Source: Pannonibacter indicus (lineage in GTDB: Bacteria > Pseudomonadota > Alphaproteobacteria > Rhizobiales > Stappiaceae). From it: DNA of 64,000 nucleotides. A program made the translations under genes and the position numbers. Shown here piece by piece: positions 37,991 to 45,511 of this stretch (the stretch's first letter is position 1; each line of letters opens with the position of its first letter). The stretch lies in NCBI RefSeq assembly GCF_001418225.1, contig NZ_LIPT01000003.1, positions 62,001 to 126,000 of the forward strand. The letters run 5' to 3'. The notes under the pieces are model-generated. The model had not been told where the DNA came from, did no database searches, and saw only the letters and a list, made by a program, of their open reading frames with translations.

Positions 37991-38422
37991 TTACCCCTGT
38001 CTCTGTCCTGACCCCTGTGCGGGTTCCTTGCCTTGTGCCTGCCCGCCTGCCTTTGGCTTGCGGTTGTCACGGCGGCCCTGCCGTGATCCGTTGCCCTTGC
38101 GCTCCAGAGCAGGCTTGAGCCCTGAGTTAAGCTCTCTTACCAGATCTGCAAAGGGCTGATTCAGCGCGGCGCGGCGTCCTATGATCACAAAATCCGCACC
38201 GGATGGCACGTCTTCGTCCTGAAGTTGCGCAACAGCCGCGCGCAGCCGCCTCTTGATCCTGTTCCGCTCAACCGCGTTGCCGGTCTTTTTGGTCACCGTG
38301 TAGCCGACGCGGGCCGGGCCATCATCTTCGCGTTTCAGGCCCTGTAATGCAAAAGCGCGCCGGTCTGTCCGTCCACCTTTGGCGACGGCCAGAAACTCGG
38401 AGCGCTTTTTAAGAGTTTTCAT
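37991..38422 (-). CDS. rnpA: Ribonuclease P protein component
   Basis: 143 residues. It assists the RNase P RNA in maturing tRNA 5' ends. The family signature is GNAVERNRIKRRLRAAV, after LKKRSEFLAVAKGGR at the start. The tail from about residue 112 is a low-complexity Gly/Gln/Lys/Arg-rich extension. It sits between rpmH and yidC. Confidence 0.95.
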   Translation of the reverse strand: MKTLKKRSEFLAVAKGGRTDRRAFALQGLKREDDGPARVGYTVTKKTGNAVERNRIKRRLRAAVAQLQDEDVPSGADFVIIGRRAALNQPFADLVRELNSGLKPALERKGNGSRQGRRDNRKPKAGGQAQGKEPAQGSGQRQG

Positions 38423-38487
38423 GTGCTGCGGCGTTCTGAAATCCAGAGCCTCGAAAGGGTGGTCCGAAGCGCCGCTGCGGGGCGCTA

Positions 38488-38622
38488 TCAGGCACTCAGG
38501 CTCTTGCGGCCCTTGGCCCGGCGGCGGGACAGGACCAGACGGCCATTCTTTGTCGCCATACGTGCGCGGAAGCCATGACGGCGCTTGCGGACGAGGCGGC
38601 TGGGTTGATACGTACGCTTCAT
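38488..38622 (-). CDS. rpmH: 50S ribosomal protein L34
   Basis: 44 residues, [20 protein letters not shown] followed by [20 protein letters not shown] and SLSA, the near-invariant L34 sequence. The ATG is at 38620-38622 and the TGA at 38488-38490 on the minus strand. It heads the rpmH-rnpA-yidC cluster. The gene is too short to stand out as an open frame but the match is unmistakable. Confidence 0.97.
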   Translation of the reverse strand: MKRTYQPSRLVRKRRHGFRARMATKNGRLVLSRRRAKGRKSLSA

Positions 38623-39011
38623 TTTTCTATTCCGCGCCGTCGCGCGGCCCTTTTATTCGAAACTTGAGGCTGGATGCATCCTGCCGCCACAAGGCAAGCC
38701 TGCTCCGTGAGACAGGCCGGATGCCGGTCCGAGTCGAGCGCGCTTATACGAGGGCTCCGGCGGTGAGTCAACGCAGAACCGCCTTTTCCCGCGCCAATGC
38801 ATGGCTTTGCCCTGCCTGCAGGCCGCAGAAGGCTGGATTTGCACAGCTGGCTCAGGTTCCGCCGGTGCCATGCTACCCTGCACCTGTCCGCCGTCCTGGG
38901 GAATCGCCACTGCGCAACGGCTTGCCGGCGGGGTGGCTGACATGGCGCCTGTGCCGGGTTATAATGCAGAAGCAGGTGCTTGGGGCGGATGAGGGGCGCT
39001 GGAGCAGAGTG
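38623..39011. promoter_or_regulatory. Divergent gap, rpmH / sensor kinase
   Basis: These 389 bases hold the rpmH promoter and 5' region on the minus strand and the start region of the kinase gene on the plus strand (GGAG at 39001-39004 before ATG 39012). I see no conserved repeat or convincing small gene. Confidence 0.35.
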
Positions 39012-40529
39012 ATGAAGCACGAACAGCCGCCCTTGACGTCCGGAGGGGCCGTTCCGCCCCCCGGTGAAGGGCAGCATGCCGTTCCGCCTGCTCCTGCTCC
39101 CGCAGGAGGGGCAGTCCGGCGCCGCTCGGCCGGCCTGTCCGGTAAACTGCTGCTTCTGACAGTGCTTTTCGTCATGCTGTCGGAAGTCTTCGTCTATGTG
39201 CCGTCGGTCGCCAACTTCCGCAGCACGTGGCTGAAGGACAAGCTCACCACCGCCGGTGTGGCCGCTGCCGTCCTGTCCGAAACCAACACCATCGCCCCGC
39301 GCCTTCAGGAAGAGCTGATGCGGGTGACGGGGGCCGTCGCCATCTCTCTCACCCACAAGGGCCGCCGCAGCCTGATCGCCATGAGCGGCCTGCCGGAAGA
39401 GATCCGCTATGTCATCGACATGGAGGAGGAGACGCCCTGGAGTGCCATCCGCGACAGCGTCGGGGTGCTGTTTTCCGATGGCTCCGGCCTGATGCGCGTC
39501 AGCCAGCCGCTGCCGATGGGCTCCAGCGCCGGGGATGACGTGCAGAAGGTGGATATCGTGCTTCCGGTCGCCATGCTGCGCAAGGACATGCTGGCCTTCT
39601 CGGGCCGCATTCTCGGGCTGACGCTGATCATCTCGGTGATCACGGCCAGCCTCGTCTATCTGGCGCTGCGCTGGATGTTCGTGCGCCCGCTGCAGCGCCT
39701 GTCGGCGTCCATGGCCCGCTTTGCCGAAGATCCCGAGGATACGGCGCGCATCATTGTGCCGGGCGGACGTGACGACGAGATCGGCGATGCGGAAAAGCGG
39801 CTGGCTGACATGCAGCGGGGCCTTTCCCGCGCCCTGCACCAGAAGCAGAGGCTGGCGGACTTGGGTCTTGCCGTGTCCAAGATCAACCATGACCTGCGCA
39901 ACCTTCTGGCCTCGGCGCAGCTGTTCATGGAGCGTATCGAGCATGTGCCCGATCCGACCGTGAAGCGGCTGGTGCCGAAGATCCTGGCGACGCTCGACCG
40001 TGCGGTCGGCTACACCCAGGCCGTGATGGCCTATGGCAAGGCACGGGAAGAGCCGCCGCGCCGCCGCCTGATCCGCCTCGAGCGGGTGGTGAGCGACGTG
40101 GCCGAGCTGCTGGCGCTTGCCGAGCATCCGGGCATCGAATTCGAGAGCCGCGTGGCCGAAGGCTTCGAGCTGGAGGCAGATCCGGAGCAGCTGTTCCGGG
40201 TGCTGGTGAACCTGTGCCGCAATGCCGTGCAGGCGATGGAAGCGGGTGCAGATGCCGCCCATGTCTGCCGCCTGACCATTGAAGCGGCGCTGATCGAGGG
40301 CGAATGCCTCATCCGCGTCAGGGATACCGGGCCAGGCATTCCCCCTGCCGTGCGTGCGGGCCTGTTCCGGGCCTTCCAGAGCGGAGCAAAGAACGGCGGC
40401 ACCGGCCTTGGCCTTGCCATCGCCCTTGAGATCGTGCGCGCCCATGGTGGCCGCCTCGTGCTGGAAGACGCAGGGCCCGGGGCCACCTTCTGCATCCAGC
40501 TGCCGCAGCGTGCCGCGCCGGAGGCGTGA
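39012..40529 (+). CDS. Sensor histidine kinase (HAMP-type), no adjacent response regulator
   Basis: 505 residues from ATG 39012, with GGAG upstream; the frame stays open 5' but that is antisense to rpmH/rnpA. A proline-rich cytosolic start (PPPGEGQHAVPPAPAPAG) precedes a membrane helix at about 45-63, a periplasmic sensor region to 195, a second helix at 198-220, and a HAMP domain at 223-275. The H-box SKINHDLRNLLAS puts the phosphoacceptor at His293. N-box LVNLCRNAVQAM has Asn403, with DTGPGIP at 438-444 and GTGLGLA at 463-469. Signal and partner are unknown. Confidence 0.9.
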   Translation: MKHEQPPLTSGGAVPPPGEGQHAVPPAPAPAGGAVRRRSAGLSGKLLLLTVLFVMLSEVFVYVPSVANFRSTWLKDKLTTAGVAAAVLSETNTIAPRLQEELMRVTGAVAISLTHKGRRSLIAMSGLPEEIRYVIDMEEETPWSAIRDSVGVLFSDGSGLMRVSQPLPMGSSAGDDVQKVDIVLPVAMLRKDMLAFSGRILGLTLIISVITASLVYLALRWMFVRPLQRLSASMARFAEDPEDTARIIVPGGRDDEIGDAEKRLADMQRGLSRALHQKQRLADLGLAVSKINHDLRNLLASAQLFMERIEHVPDPTVKRLVPKILATLDRAVGYTQAVMAYGKAREEPPRRRLIRLERVVSDVAELLALAEHPGIEFESRVAEGFELEADPEQLFRVLVNLCRNAVQAMEAGADAAHVCRLTIEAALIEGECLIRVRDTGPGIPPAVRAGLFRAFQSGAKNGGTGLGLAIALEIVRAHGGRLVLEDAGPGATFCIQLPQRAAPEA

Positions 40530-41009
40530 CCCCCTGCCGGTGAGCCCGGCAGGCCGGAAGCTTCTCAAGCCCTTGCGGCGCCTGAGTCTTTTCAGGGCGT
40601 GATGCGTCGGCATCAAAAGCCTTGGTATGAGACGCGGGGTGCGGTGGAACGGAGTTTTCGCCGTCCTTACTATCCGGCAGAGCCTTTGCGGCGGGGCAGG
40701 GGCTGCTCCGGACCTCAGGCCAAATCAGATCTGCGGCTTCTGCCTGGGCGGGAGGGCGAAGGCCCTTTGCCGGATATGTTATCCACCGCCATGCACAGCG
40801 GCTTGCCCGTTATTTTTCCGCAAGAGACTGCGGTTTTCCGGCGCTGGATAAAAAAACTCGAAAAGGCCCCTTGCATTCCGTCCGGGAGGCCGGTAGATAC
40901 CGCCTCGTTCGCAGCCGCCGCGGCAACGCGGTGAACGAACAGCTGTCCGGTTCCTTCAATGGTTCGCCCCGAAGGCCAGCAACCGGATACTGTATCACAC
41001 AGGCACTGC
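40530..41009. other. Non-coding gap with hairpins and repeat copy D
   Basis: This 480-base gap after the kinase holds a stem of CCTGCCGG/CCGGCAGG (40533-40553), repeat copy D (40559-40631) and a second hairpin CCGCA-AGAGAC-TGCGG followed by TTTT (40818-40837), which could be a weak terminator. The tRNA-Arg promoter must lie in the last part. No gene is convincing. Confidence 0.5.
40559..40631 (+). repeat. Dispersed intergenic repeat, copy D
   Basis: With copy E this is the best-kept copy: CCTTGCGGCGCCTGAG, CTTTTCAGGGCGTGATGCGT, GCATCAAAAGCCTTGG and TATGAG. TGATGC-GTCG-GCATCA can form a six-base stem. Confidence 0.7.
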
Positions 41010-41086
41010 GCGCCCGTAGCTCAGCTGGATAGAGCACCAGACTACGAATCTGGGGGTCAGAGGTTCGAATCCTTTCGGGCGCGCCA
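41010..41086 (+). tRNA. tRNA-Arg (anticodon ACG)
   Basis: 77 bases including an encoded CCA end. The acceptor stem GCGCCCG pairs with CGGGCGC; the D arm is GCTC-AGCTGGATA-GAGC; the anticodon arm CCAGA-CTACGAA-TCTGG gives ACG, read as ICG after deamination; the T arm contains AGAGG-TTCGAAT-CCTTT. All stems are complete. Confidence 0.97.
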
Positions 41087-41221
41087 TCCTTCTTCCTTGA
41101 AATGCCTAAGTATAGCCGCAGGTACAGCAGGGATTGCACCTGTTTCGCGGGCGGCATGCCGCCGCTGTACCGGAAAACGCAAGGATTACCGCACTCAGCG
41201 GGGCGGACTTTTGAGCCGTCG

Positions 41222-41568
41222 ATGCAGGGGCTGGCGTCGCGTCTGCGGCTGGCCTATCCCGGCCTTTCAGTCAACACCGGCTCGAACGATCCGGCCGGAT
41301 ACGATCTGGTGGTCAATGCGACGCCGCTCGGCATGAAAGAGGGAGATCCGCTGCCGGTGGATCTGTCTCGCATCGACCCGTCGGCCTTTGCCGGCGAGGT
41401 GGCAAAACCGGGATCACTCCGTTCCTCGCCGCAGCGCGCGAGCGCGGCTGCCAGTTTCAGGTTGGCACCGACATGCTTTTCGAGCAGATCCCGGCCTATC
41501 TTGAGTTCTTCGGCTTCCGTTCTGCAACGCCGGACGAACTGCGCGCCGTCGCCAGGATCGCCTATTGA
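41222..41568 (+). pseudogene. Shikimate dehydrogenase (AroE/YdiB-like) remnant
   Basis: Two frames together encode the C-terminal part of a shikimate/quinate dehydrogenase. From about 41222 one frame gives RLAYPGLSVNTGSNDPAGYD, LVVNATPLGMKEGDPLPVDL and FAGEV. After about 41403 the match shifts to another frame giving ITPFLAAARERGC, QVGTDMLFEQIPAYLEFFGF and a TGA at 41566-41568. The N-terminal catalytic domain and glycine-rich NADP loop are missing. It is a decayed copy beginning about 135 bases after tRNA-Arg. Confidence 0.8.
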
Positions 41569-41610
41569 GCGCCGCATCGGGCGCTCATTCGCAGGTGCCG
41601 GGCGGGGTCA

Positions 41611-42312
41611 TCAGTCGCTTAAAGCGTCCACCCGCCATCTTGCTGCGGTGACTGAGGGCTCGAGGCTGAGACGGCCGGCGATCTGTTCGACGGCCTTGTC
41701 CGTCCGGCTGTCGGCGTGGACGGTTGCTTTGATCTCGACCCGGTCACTGTCTTCGATGTTGCTGCTGTCCAGCTGGCGCAGATGCATGGCGCTGGCCGCA
41801 AGCCCCTGCAGCAGCAGGGCCCGGACATGAGCCTCCTGATCTCCGCGGCAGACAATGCTGATCCTGTAGCCGACGTCGAGCTCCGTGGAAGACAGGGGCT
41901 GCCGGTTGATGCGGAAGACCAGCGGCCGCAGGAGCAGGTTGACGGTCATGACCAGCCCGGTGACGATGGCGGCATAGGCGAGGGCACCGGCTCCGGCGAG
42001 AACCCCGACGGAGGCCGAGCACCACAAGGTGGCGGCCGTGTTCAGCCCGCGCACGTTAAGGCCCTCTCTGAAGATGATGCCCGCGCCGAGGAAGCCGATT
42101 CCGGAGACGACCTGGGCGGCAACCCGTGTGGGGCTGGCATCGCCGGGAACAACCGTCGAGAAGACGACGAAACTCGCCGCCCCAAGCGCAACAAGGGTAT
42201 TGGTCCGCAGCCCGGCAAGCCGCTGGCGCCATTGCCGTTCAAAACCGATGGCAGCTCCCAGCAGCATGGCCGCGGTCAGGTGGAGAGCTGCGGCTTCGAT
42301 CGCCATCGTCAT
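41611..42312 (-). CDS. MgtC/SapB family protein
   Basis: 233 residues. The membrane domain (AAMLLGAAIGFERQWRQRLAGLRTNTLVALGAASFV, QVVSGIGFLGAGIIFREG, LNTAATLWCSASVGVLAGAG) is the MgtC/SapB signature, and a cytosolic C-terminal ACT-like domain follows. MgtC proteins modulate magnesium homeostasis and F-type ATPase in pathogens; environmental homologues are less clear. Its start overlaps an 84-codon upstream frame (ATGA-type) and its own ribosome-binding site is weak, so coupling is likely. mgtE is encoded upstream on the same strand. Confidence 0.9.
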   Translation of the reverse strand: MTMAIEAAALHLTAAMLLGAAIGFERQWRQRLAGLRTNTLVALGAASFVVFSTVVPGDASPTRVAAQVVSGIGFLGAGIIFREGLNVRGLNTAATLWCSASVGVLAGAGALAYAAIVTGLVMTVNLLLRPLVFRINRQPLSSTELDVGYRISIVCRGDQEAHVRALLLQGLAASAMHLRQLDSSNIEDSDRVEIKATVHADSRTDKAVEQIAGRLSLEPSVTAARWRVDALSD

Positions 42313-42563
42313 GTAATTTGTATCCCTTGTTCTTGTTCCGGTTGCGCCGCCGTCCCGCGCAGCAGGAGGATGGCGGCGCGCTGGGCCTTGCCGGCAAGAC
42401 TGAAACCTGTCCTGACCCCGGCGGGCGAAACCAGTCCGGCACGATAAAGATGCATTGTGACAGTCAGTGCTGCGCCCGCGAGCTGAATCAGGCGGCGGAT
42501 CATGAGATAACGGGTTGCTTCACATAAAGCTCTCAGCCACGGGCACTTGTTCCCTCTGATCAT
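42309..42563 (-). CDS. Hypothetical small protein or leader peptide upstream of the mgtC-like gene
   Basis: 84 codons. A strong AAGGAGG lies seven bases before the ATG, and the stop overlaps the mgtC-like start. The product is basic with one or two hydrophobic stretches (LIQLAGAALTVTMHLYRAGL, RAAILLLRG). I recognise no family. A palindrome GGTTCATGAACC (42579-42590) lies just upstream. It may be a translated leader that couples or regulates mgtC-like translation, or a small membrane protein; codon bias is not decisive. Confidence 0.45.
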   Translation of the reverse strand: MIRGNKCPWLRALCEATRYLMIRRLIQLAGAALTVTMHLYRAGLVSPAGVRTGFSLAGKAQRAAILLLRGTAAQPEQEQGIQIT

Positions 42564-42682
42564 CTCCGGGCCTCCTTCGGTTCATGAACCTGCAGCCGGG
42601 CTGCGCCCGCGCTCCGGCCAGTCCCAAGGACCCAGGTGTCCGGAACGCGAGCGCTGTCCGCAGCCGCTGTCTTGCGGGCCCG

Positions 42683-44062
42683 TCAGCCGGCCAGCAGATG
42701 CCCGAGGAAGGCATAGGCGAGGCCGAAGTAGATGAAGACGCCGAGCAGATCCATGATCGAGGTGATCATCGGCGAGCTCAGCGTGGCCGGATCCGTGCCG
42801 ATGCGGCGGGCGGCAAACGGCAGGAGCGCGCCGATCAGCCCGCCCAGCACGGTGCAGGCGGCCATGGACAGGCCAACCACCAGCAGCACATCGCCTCCCA
42901 CGCCCTTGCTGAAATAGGCCAGCACGGCCTCAAGCAGGGCAATGATAACGCCGAGCGTCAGCGCCACGGGGATTTCGCGCTTGATCACGAACCAGATGTC
43001 CCGCCAGCGCAGCTTGAGGTCGCCAAGCGCCATGGCACGGATGACCAGCGTTGCGGACTGGCTGCCCGTATTGCCGCCCATGTCGACGATTGGAGCGATG
43101 AAGGCTGCCAGAACAATGGTCTGGCTCAGGATTTCCTCCTGAGCGGCGACGAAGGTGCTGGTGATCACGCCAAAGACAGTCAGCATGATCAGCCAGAATG
43201 AGCGGACCTTGAACATCTCCAGAAAGCTGGAGGCCCTGAGATCGAGGTCAGGACCGCCGCCGGGAGCGACGTTGCCGCCGAACTGCAGCACCCGGCGCCC
43301 GCGCTGGGCCTCGGCGGCATCCAAGGCGTCATCAACGGTGACAATGCCGGCCAGCGCATTGCCGCCATTGACAATGGGCAGCGCCAGCAGGTCGTAGTCG
43401 GCAATCTTCTGCACCACGCTGTCGCGCTTGTCCTGCACATGGGCGAAGATCACCCCCTTGCGCATGATGCTGGACACCTGCACCTCGTCGCGGGCGAGGA
43501 GCAGATCGCGCAGGGACACGACACCGGTCAGCCGGCGCTGGTCATCGACCACATAGGCCTCGTAGATTGTCTCCCGGTCGGGGGCCTCCTGCCGCAGCCG
43601 GTCGATGGCTTCACGGACGGTGAGATCCGGCGTCAGAGTTGCATAGTCGGAGGTCATGATCGAGCCGGCCGTGCCCTCGGGATAGGAGGCCAGCTTGCGG
43701 ATATCCTCGCGCTCGGCATGGGCGATCCCGGGCAGCAGTGCCTGCTGCTGATCGGGTGTCAGCCGGTTGAAAAGATCGGCGCGCTCGTCATGCGACATCG
43801 CCGTGACAAGCCGGGCCAGATCGGACCGGCTCAGCTGACCGGCAACCGCCACCTGGATGGCGGGCTCGTAATAGCCGAAAACCTCCGCCCCGCGCCGTTC
43901 GGGCAAAAGCAGCAGGATCTGCGTGATCTCCTCCGGGGCGAGGCTTGCGGTTACTGAGGCGATGTCTGCCGGATGCCGGTCGGCCAGCGCGGCCTTGATG
44001 GAACCGGTGTCCTTGCGGTCAAGGAAGCTGCGGAAGGCTGCGGCCGTGATGAGGGTGGTCAT
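42683..44062 (-). CDS. mgtE: Magnesium transporter MgtE
   Basis: 459 residues from ATG 44062, which has GGAG eight bases upstream; ATG 44068 is too close. The cytosolic N domain (HPADIASVTASLAPEEITQILLLLP, RADLFNRLTPDQQQALL) is followed by paired CBS domains (AGSIMTSDYATLTPDLTV, VSSIMRKGVIFAHVQDKRDSV) and a five-helix channel domain containing APIVDMGGNTGSQSATLVIRA and GDLKLRD-like GDLKLRW. CBS-bound magnesium closes the channel in studied MgtE proteins. A long structured leader lies upstream. Confidence 0.95.
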   Translation of the reverse strand: MTTLITAAAFRSFLDRKDTGSIKAALADRHPADIASVTASLAPEEITQILLLLPERRGAEVFGYYEPAIQVAVAGQLSRSDLARLVTAMSHDERADLFNRLTPDQQQALLPGIAHAEREDIRKLASYPEGTAGSIMTSDYATLTPDLTVREAIDRLRQEAPDRETIYEAYVVDDQRRLTGVVSLRDLLLARDEVQVSSIMRKGVIFAHVQDKRDSVVQKIADYDLLALPIVNGGNALAGIVTVDDALDAAEAQRGRRVLQFGGNVAPGGGPDLDLRASSFLEMFKVRSFWLIMLTVFGVITSTFVAAQEEILSQTIVLAAFIAPIVDMGGNTGSQSATLVIRAMALGDLKLRWRDIWFVIKREIPVALTLGVIIALLEAVLAYFSKGVGGDVLLVVGLSMAACTVLGGLIGALLPFAARRIGTDPATLSSPMITSIMDLLGVFIYFGLAYAFLGHLLAG

Positions 44063-44239
44063 GGTCATTACTCCGTCGATGGTCAGGCGGCCACCGGCGG
44101 AGGACCCGCCATCAACAAGGTGGCAGGATCAGACGCCGGCGGGCAGTTGGAATGGGCTTGAGGGGCATGGCCACGGGGCACGAATGCCGCGCGGCCCAAC
44201 GTCTAGGTCGGTCGTCCATGGGAGTGCTCCGGTCTGGGT

Positions 44240-44533
44240 TCAGGCTGCCCGCAGGCAGCCGGTAAGGCTAGGCTGGCGCAGTGCAAGCGGCAATCGTGCA
44301 GACTGCATGCTTGCGCCGTCGTCTGCGGCCGGGTCCTCGGTGGTCCAGCGGCAGCAGAGCCTGCCGTTTGAATGGGGGACAGACCAGCGGCAGATCAGCT
44401 GGCGGCCGGAGACAGGCCGTGCACCTTGCCGCACGTCAGGCCGGAAATGGCTGGCCTGTGCCTTTGCTGCTGGGAAGATCGCATGCTCCGGCAGAAGCCG
44501 GCCAGCCTGCGGAAACAAGATGAGCTTGTTCAT
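44240..44533 (-). CDS. Putative leader ORF upstream of mgtE
   Basis: 97 codons beginning MNKLILFPQAGRLLPEHAIF, with GGAGG six bases upstream of the ATG at 44533. The product is rich in Arg, Pro, Ala and Ser and fits no family I know. Its ribosome-binding site lies inside a perfect stem (see the hairpin entry). The last codons (GCLRAA-stop) lie in a GGCTGCC/GGCAGCC hairpin. mgtE starts about 175 bases further on. It may be a regulatory leader peptide analogous in principle to enterobacterial MgtL/MgtP, without sequence similarity that I can recognise. Confidence 0.4.
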   Translation of the reverse strand: MNKLILFPQAGRLLPEHAIFPAAKAQASHFRPDVRQGARPVSGRQLICRWSVPHSNGRLCCRWTTEDPAADDGASMQSARLPLALRQPSLTGCLRAA

Positions 44534-44534
44534 T

Positions 44535-44576
44535 GTTCACCTCCTGCGACCCCTCACGGCGGGGGAAGAGGTGAAC
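44535..44576 (-). promoter_or_regulatory. Hairpin sequestering the leader-ORF ribosome-binding site
   Basis: On the minus-strand RNA, GUUCACCUC (44576-44568) pairs perfectly over nine bases with GAGGUGAAC (44543-44535). The second arm carries most of the Shine-Dalgarno sequence of the 97-codon frame. An inner CCCC/GGGG stem (44564-44561 with 44553-44550) can stack below it. Opening this hairpin would be required to translate the leader. Further stems lie upstream: CCCGGC/GCCGGG at 44610-44625 and GTGGCG/CGCCAC at 44646-44669. Confidence 0.65.
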
Positions 44577-44835
44577 GGGGCCGCCCTCAGGCGTGGACGC
44601 CGCCGGTCACCCGGCCCTTGCCGGGAGCGATCTGTTCTGTCTGGAGTGGCGCCCGCTTCAGGACGCCACGACTAGAATAGCCGTCCATGGTTCTCTCGAT
44701 TGTCAGATTGGCCCGCAGCTGCACCAGCGCGGACGAAAGTCAAATAGGCCGATGGTTTGTTGAGATCAAGGGAAAAATGGCGCTGACCGCACCGAAGACC
44801 TGCAGCGGGCTGCTGGCGTCTGCAGAAAATCGCAG

Positions 44836-44870
44836 CAAAAACAACGGGCCGCCACGGGAGCGGTGGCCCG
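44836..44870 (-). terminator. Rho-independent terminator of the outer-membrane-protein gene
   Basis: Minus strand: GGGCCACCGC pairs with GTGGCGGCCC (one A-C mismatch, one wobble) around TCCC, followed by GTTGTTTTTGC. It lies about 30 bases after the stop of the 44902-45294 gene. Confidence 0.75.
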
Positions 44871-44901
44871 GTCTGGCGCGTCTTTTACCTTCCAGAGGGG
44901 A

Positions 44902-45294
44902 TCAGAAGGCGTAGGAGGCGCCAAACATCAGACGATGATTGGTGGAGCTTTCCTTGAAGGTGGTGGAGCCGAAGGACTGCTTCTTGTTGTTGCCCATCTG
45001 CCAGTTGTAGCCGCCGAACAGGCCAAAGGCCGCGTCCATCCGCGACGAGGACTTCTTGCCGCTGCCCTTGCTCCTGCCGGTGTTGCCGGACACACCGGCC
45101 TCAAGGCCCATGTAGCTGCCGGCAAACAGCGGCTTTTTACGCTCATGCGAGCTGACGTTCTTATAGTCCGGCAGGTTGCCGGGCATATCGGCGGCGAAGG
45201 CTGGCAATGCAGCCGAGCAGACAATCGCCGCGGCAAGGCCGCGCACTCCGGTGCGGGCGGCAGAGCGGTTCAGGGAAACAAAGGAAAAACGCAT
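44902..45294 (-). CDS. Small exported protein, probable outer-membrane beta-barrel fragment
   Basis: 130 residues. A signal peptide (GVRGLAAAIVCSAALPAFA, cleavage before ADMP) is followed by short alternating strands such as GSYMGLEAGVSG, MDAAFGLFGGYNWQMG and HRLMFGASYAF. The terminal Phe and alternating hydrophobic pattern are typical of outer-membrane proteins. The length allows only about four strands, so it may need to oligomerise or be a shortened Omp25/opacity-like relative. The spacer GNTGRSKGSGKKSSSR is very basic. Confidence 0.6.
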   Translation of the reverse strand: MRFSFVSLNRSAARTGVRGLAAAIVCSAALPAFAADMPGNLPDYKNVSSHERKKPLFAGSYMGLEAGVSGNTGRSKGSGKKSSSRMDAAFGLFGGYNWQMGNNKKQSFGSTTFKESSTNHRLMFGASYAF

Positions 45295-45511
45295 GGGGCT
45301 CTGCTCCAGGCGATCATCATCCGGCCGGCGGGCTGCCGGGTGGCAGTCGAATTCCCGGACCGGGACTACGGATCAGATCAATTTTTTATTGTTATTCAAT
45401 AATTTTCAAATGAATGAATTATATTTTTTGTCAATTGCATTGTTCTCTCATTGCGGGGTGCCGGCATGAGCGGTACTACTGAACCCAGTAGCCCCTATCA
45501 GGACGTTTCCC
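45295..45511. promoter_or_regulatory. AT-rich divergent promoter region
   Basis: A strongly AT-rich block (about 45379-45450) contrasts with the surrounding GC-rich sequence and should hold promoters for the outer-membrane-protein gene (minus) and the DUF2975 gene (plus). An inverted repeat CTACTG-AACC-CAGTAG occupies 45476-45491, 20 bases before the DUF2975 ATG, and is a candidate operator for the YozG-like repressor encoded downstream. Confidence 0.5.

Larger units (their letters stand above)
44063..44901. other. Long region upstream of mgtE
   Basis: 839 bases. On the minus strand it contains the mgtE ribosome-binding site, the 97-codon frame and its hairpins, and further stems out to about 44670, indicating a structured leader transcript of roughly 600 bases. 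The far end (44836-44870) holds the terminator of the outer-membrane-protein gene. No clear -35/-10 pair could be fixed. I could not match it to the M-box or another known magnesium riboswitch. Confidence 0.5.

Noticed and set aside
35279-38011. A 910-codon plus-strand open frame
   Set aside because: It lies antisense to yihA, yidC and the start of the rnpA interval. Its His/Gly/Asp-rich composition is what GC-rich antisense frames produce, and the minus-strand genes are unmistakable.
38619-40616. A 665-codon minus-strand open frame
   Set aside because: Antisense to the sensor kinase, which has all kinase motifs; no domain is visible in the antisense product.
41087-41221. Integrase remnant between tRNA-Arg and the shikimate dehydrogenase remnant
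   Set aside because: The short frame starting MPKYSRRYSRDC has no integrase motif, and no repeat of the tRNA 3' end was seen.
44063-44670. M-box (ykoK) magnesium riboswitch upstream of mgtE
   Set aside because: I could not recognise the conserved M-box core; the region is structured but is reported only as an unassigned leader.
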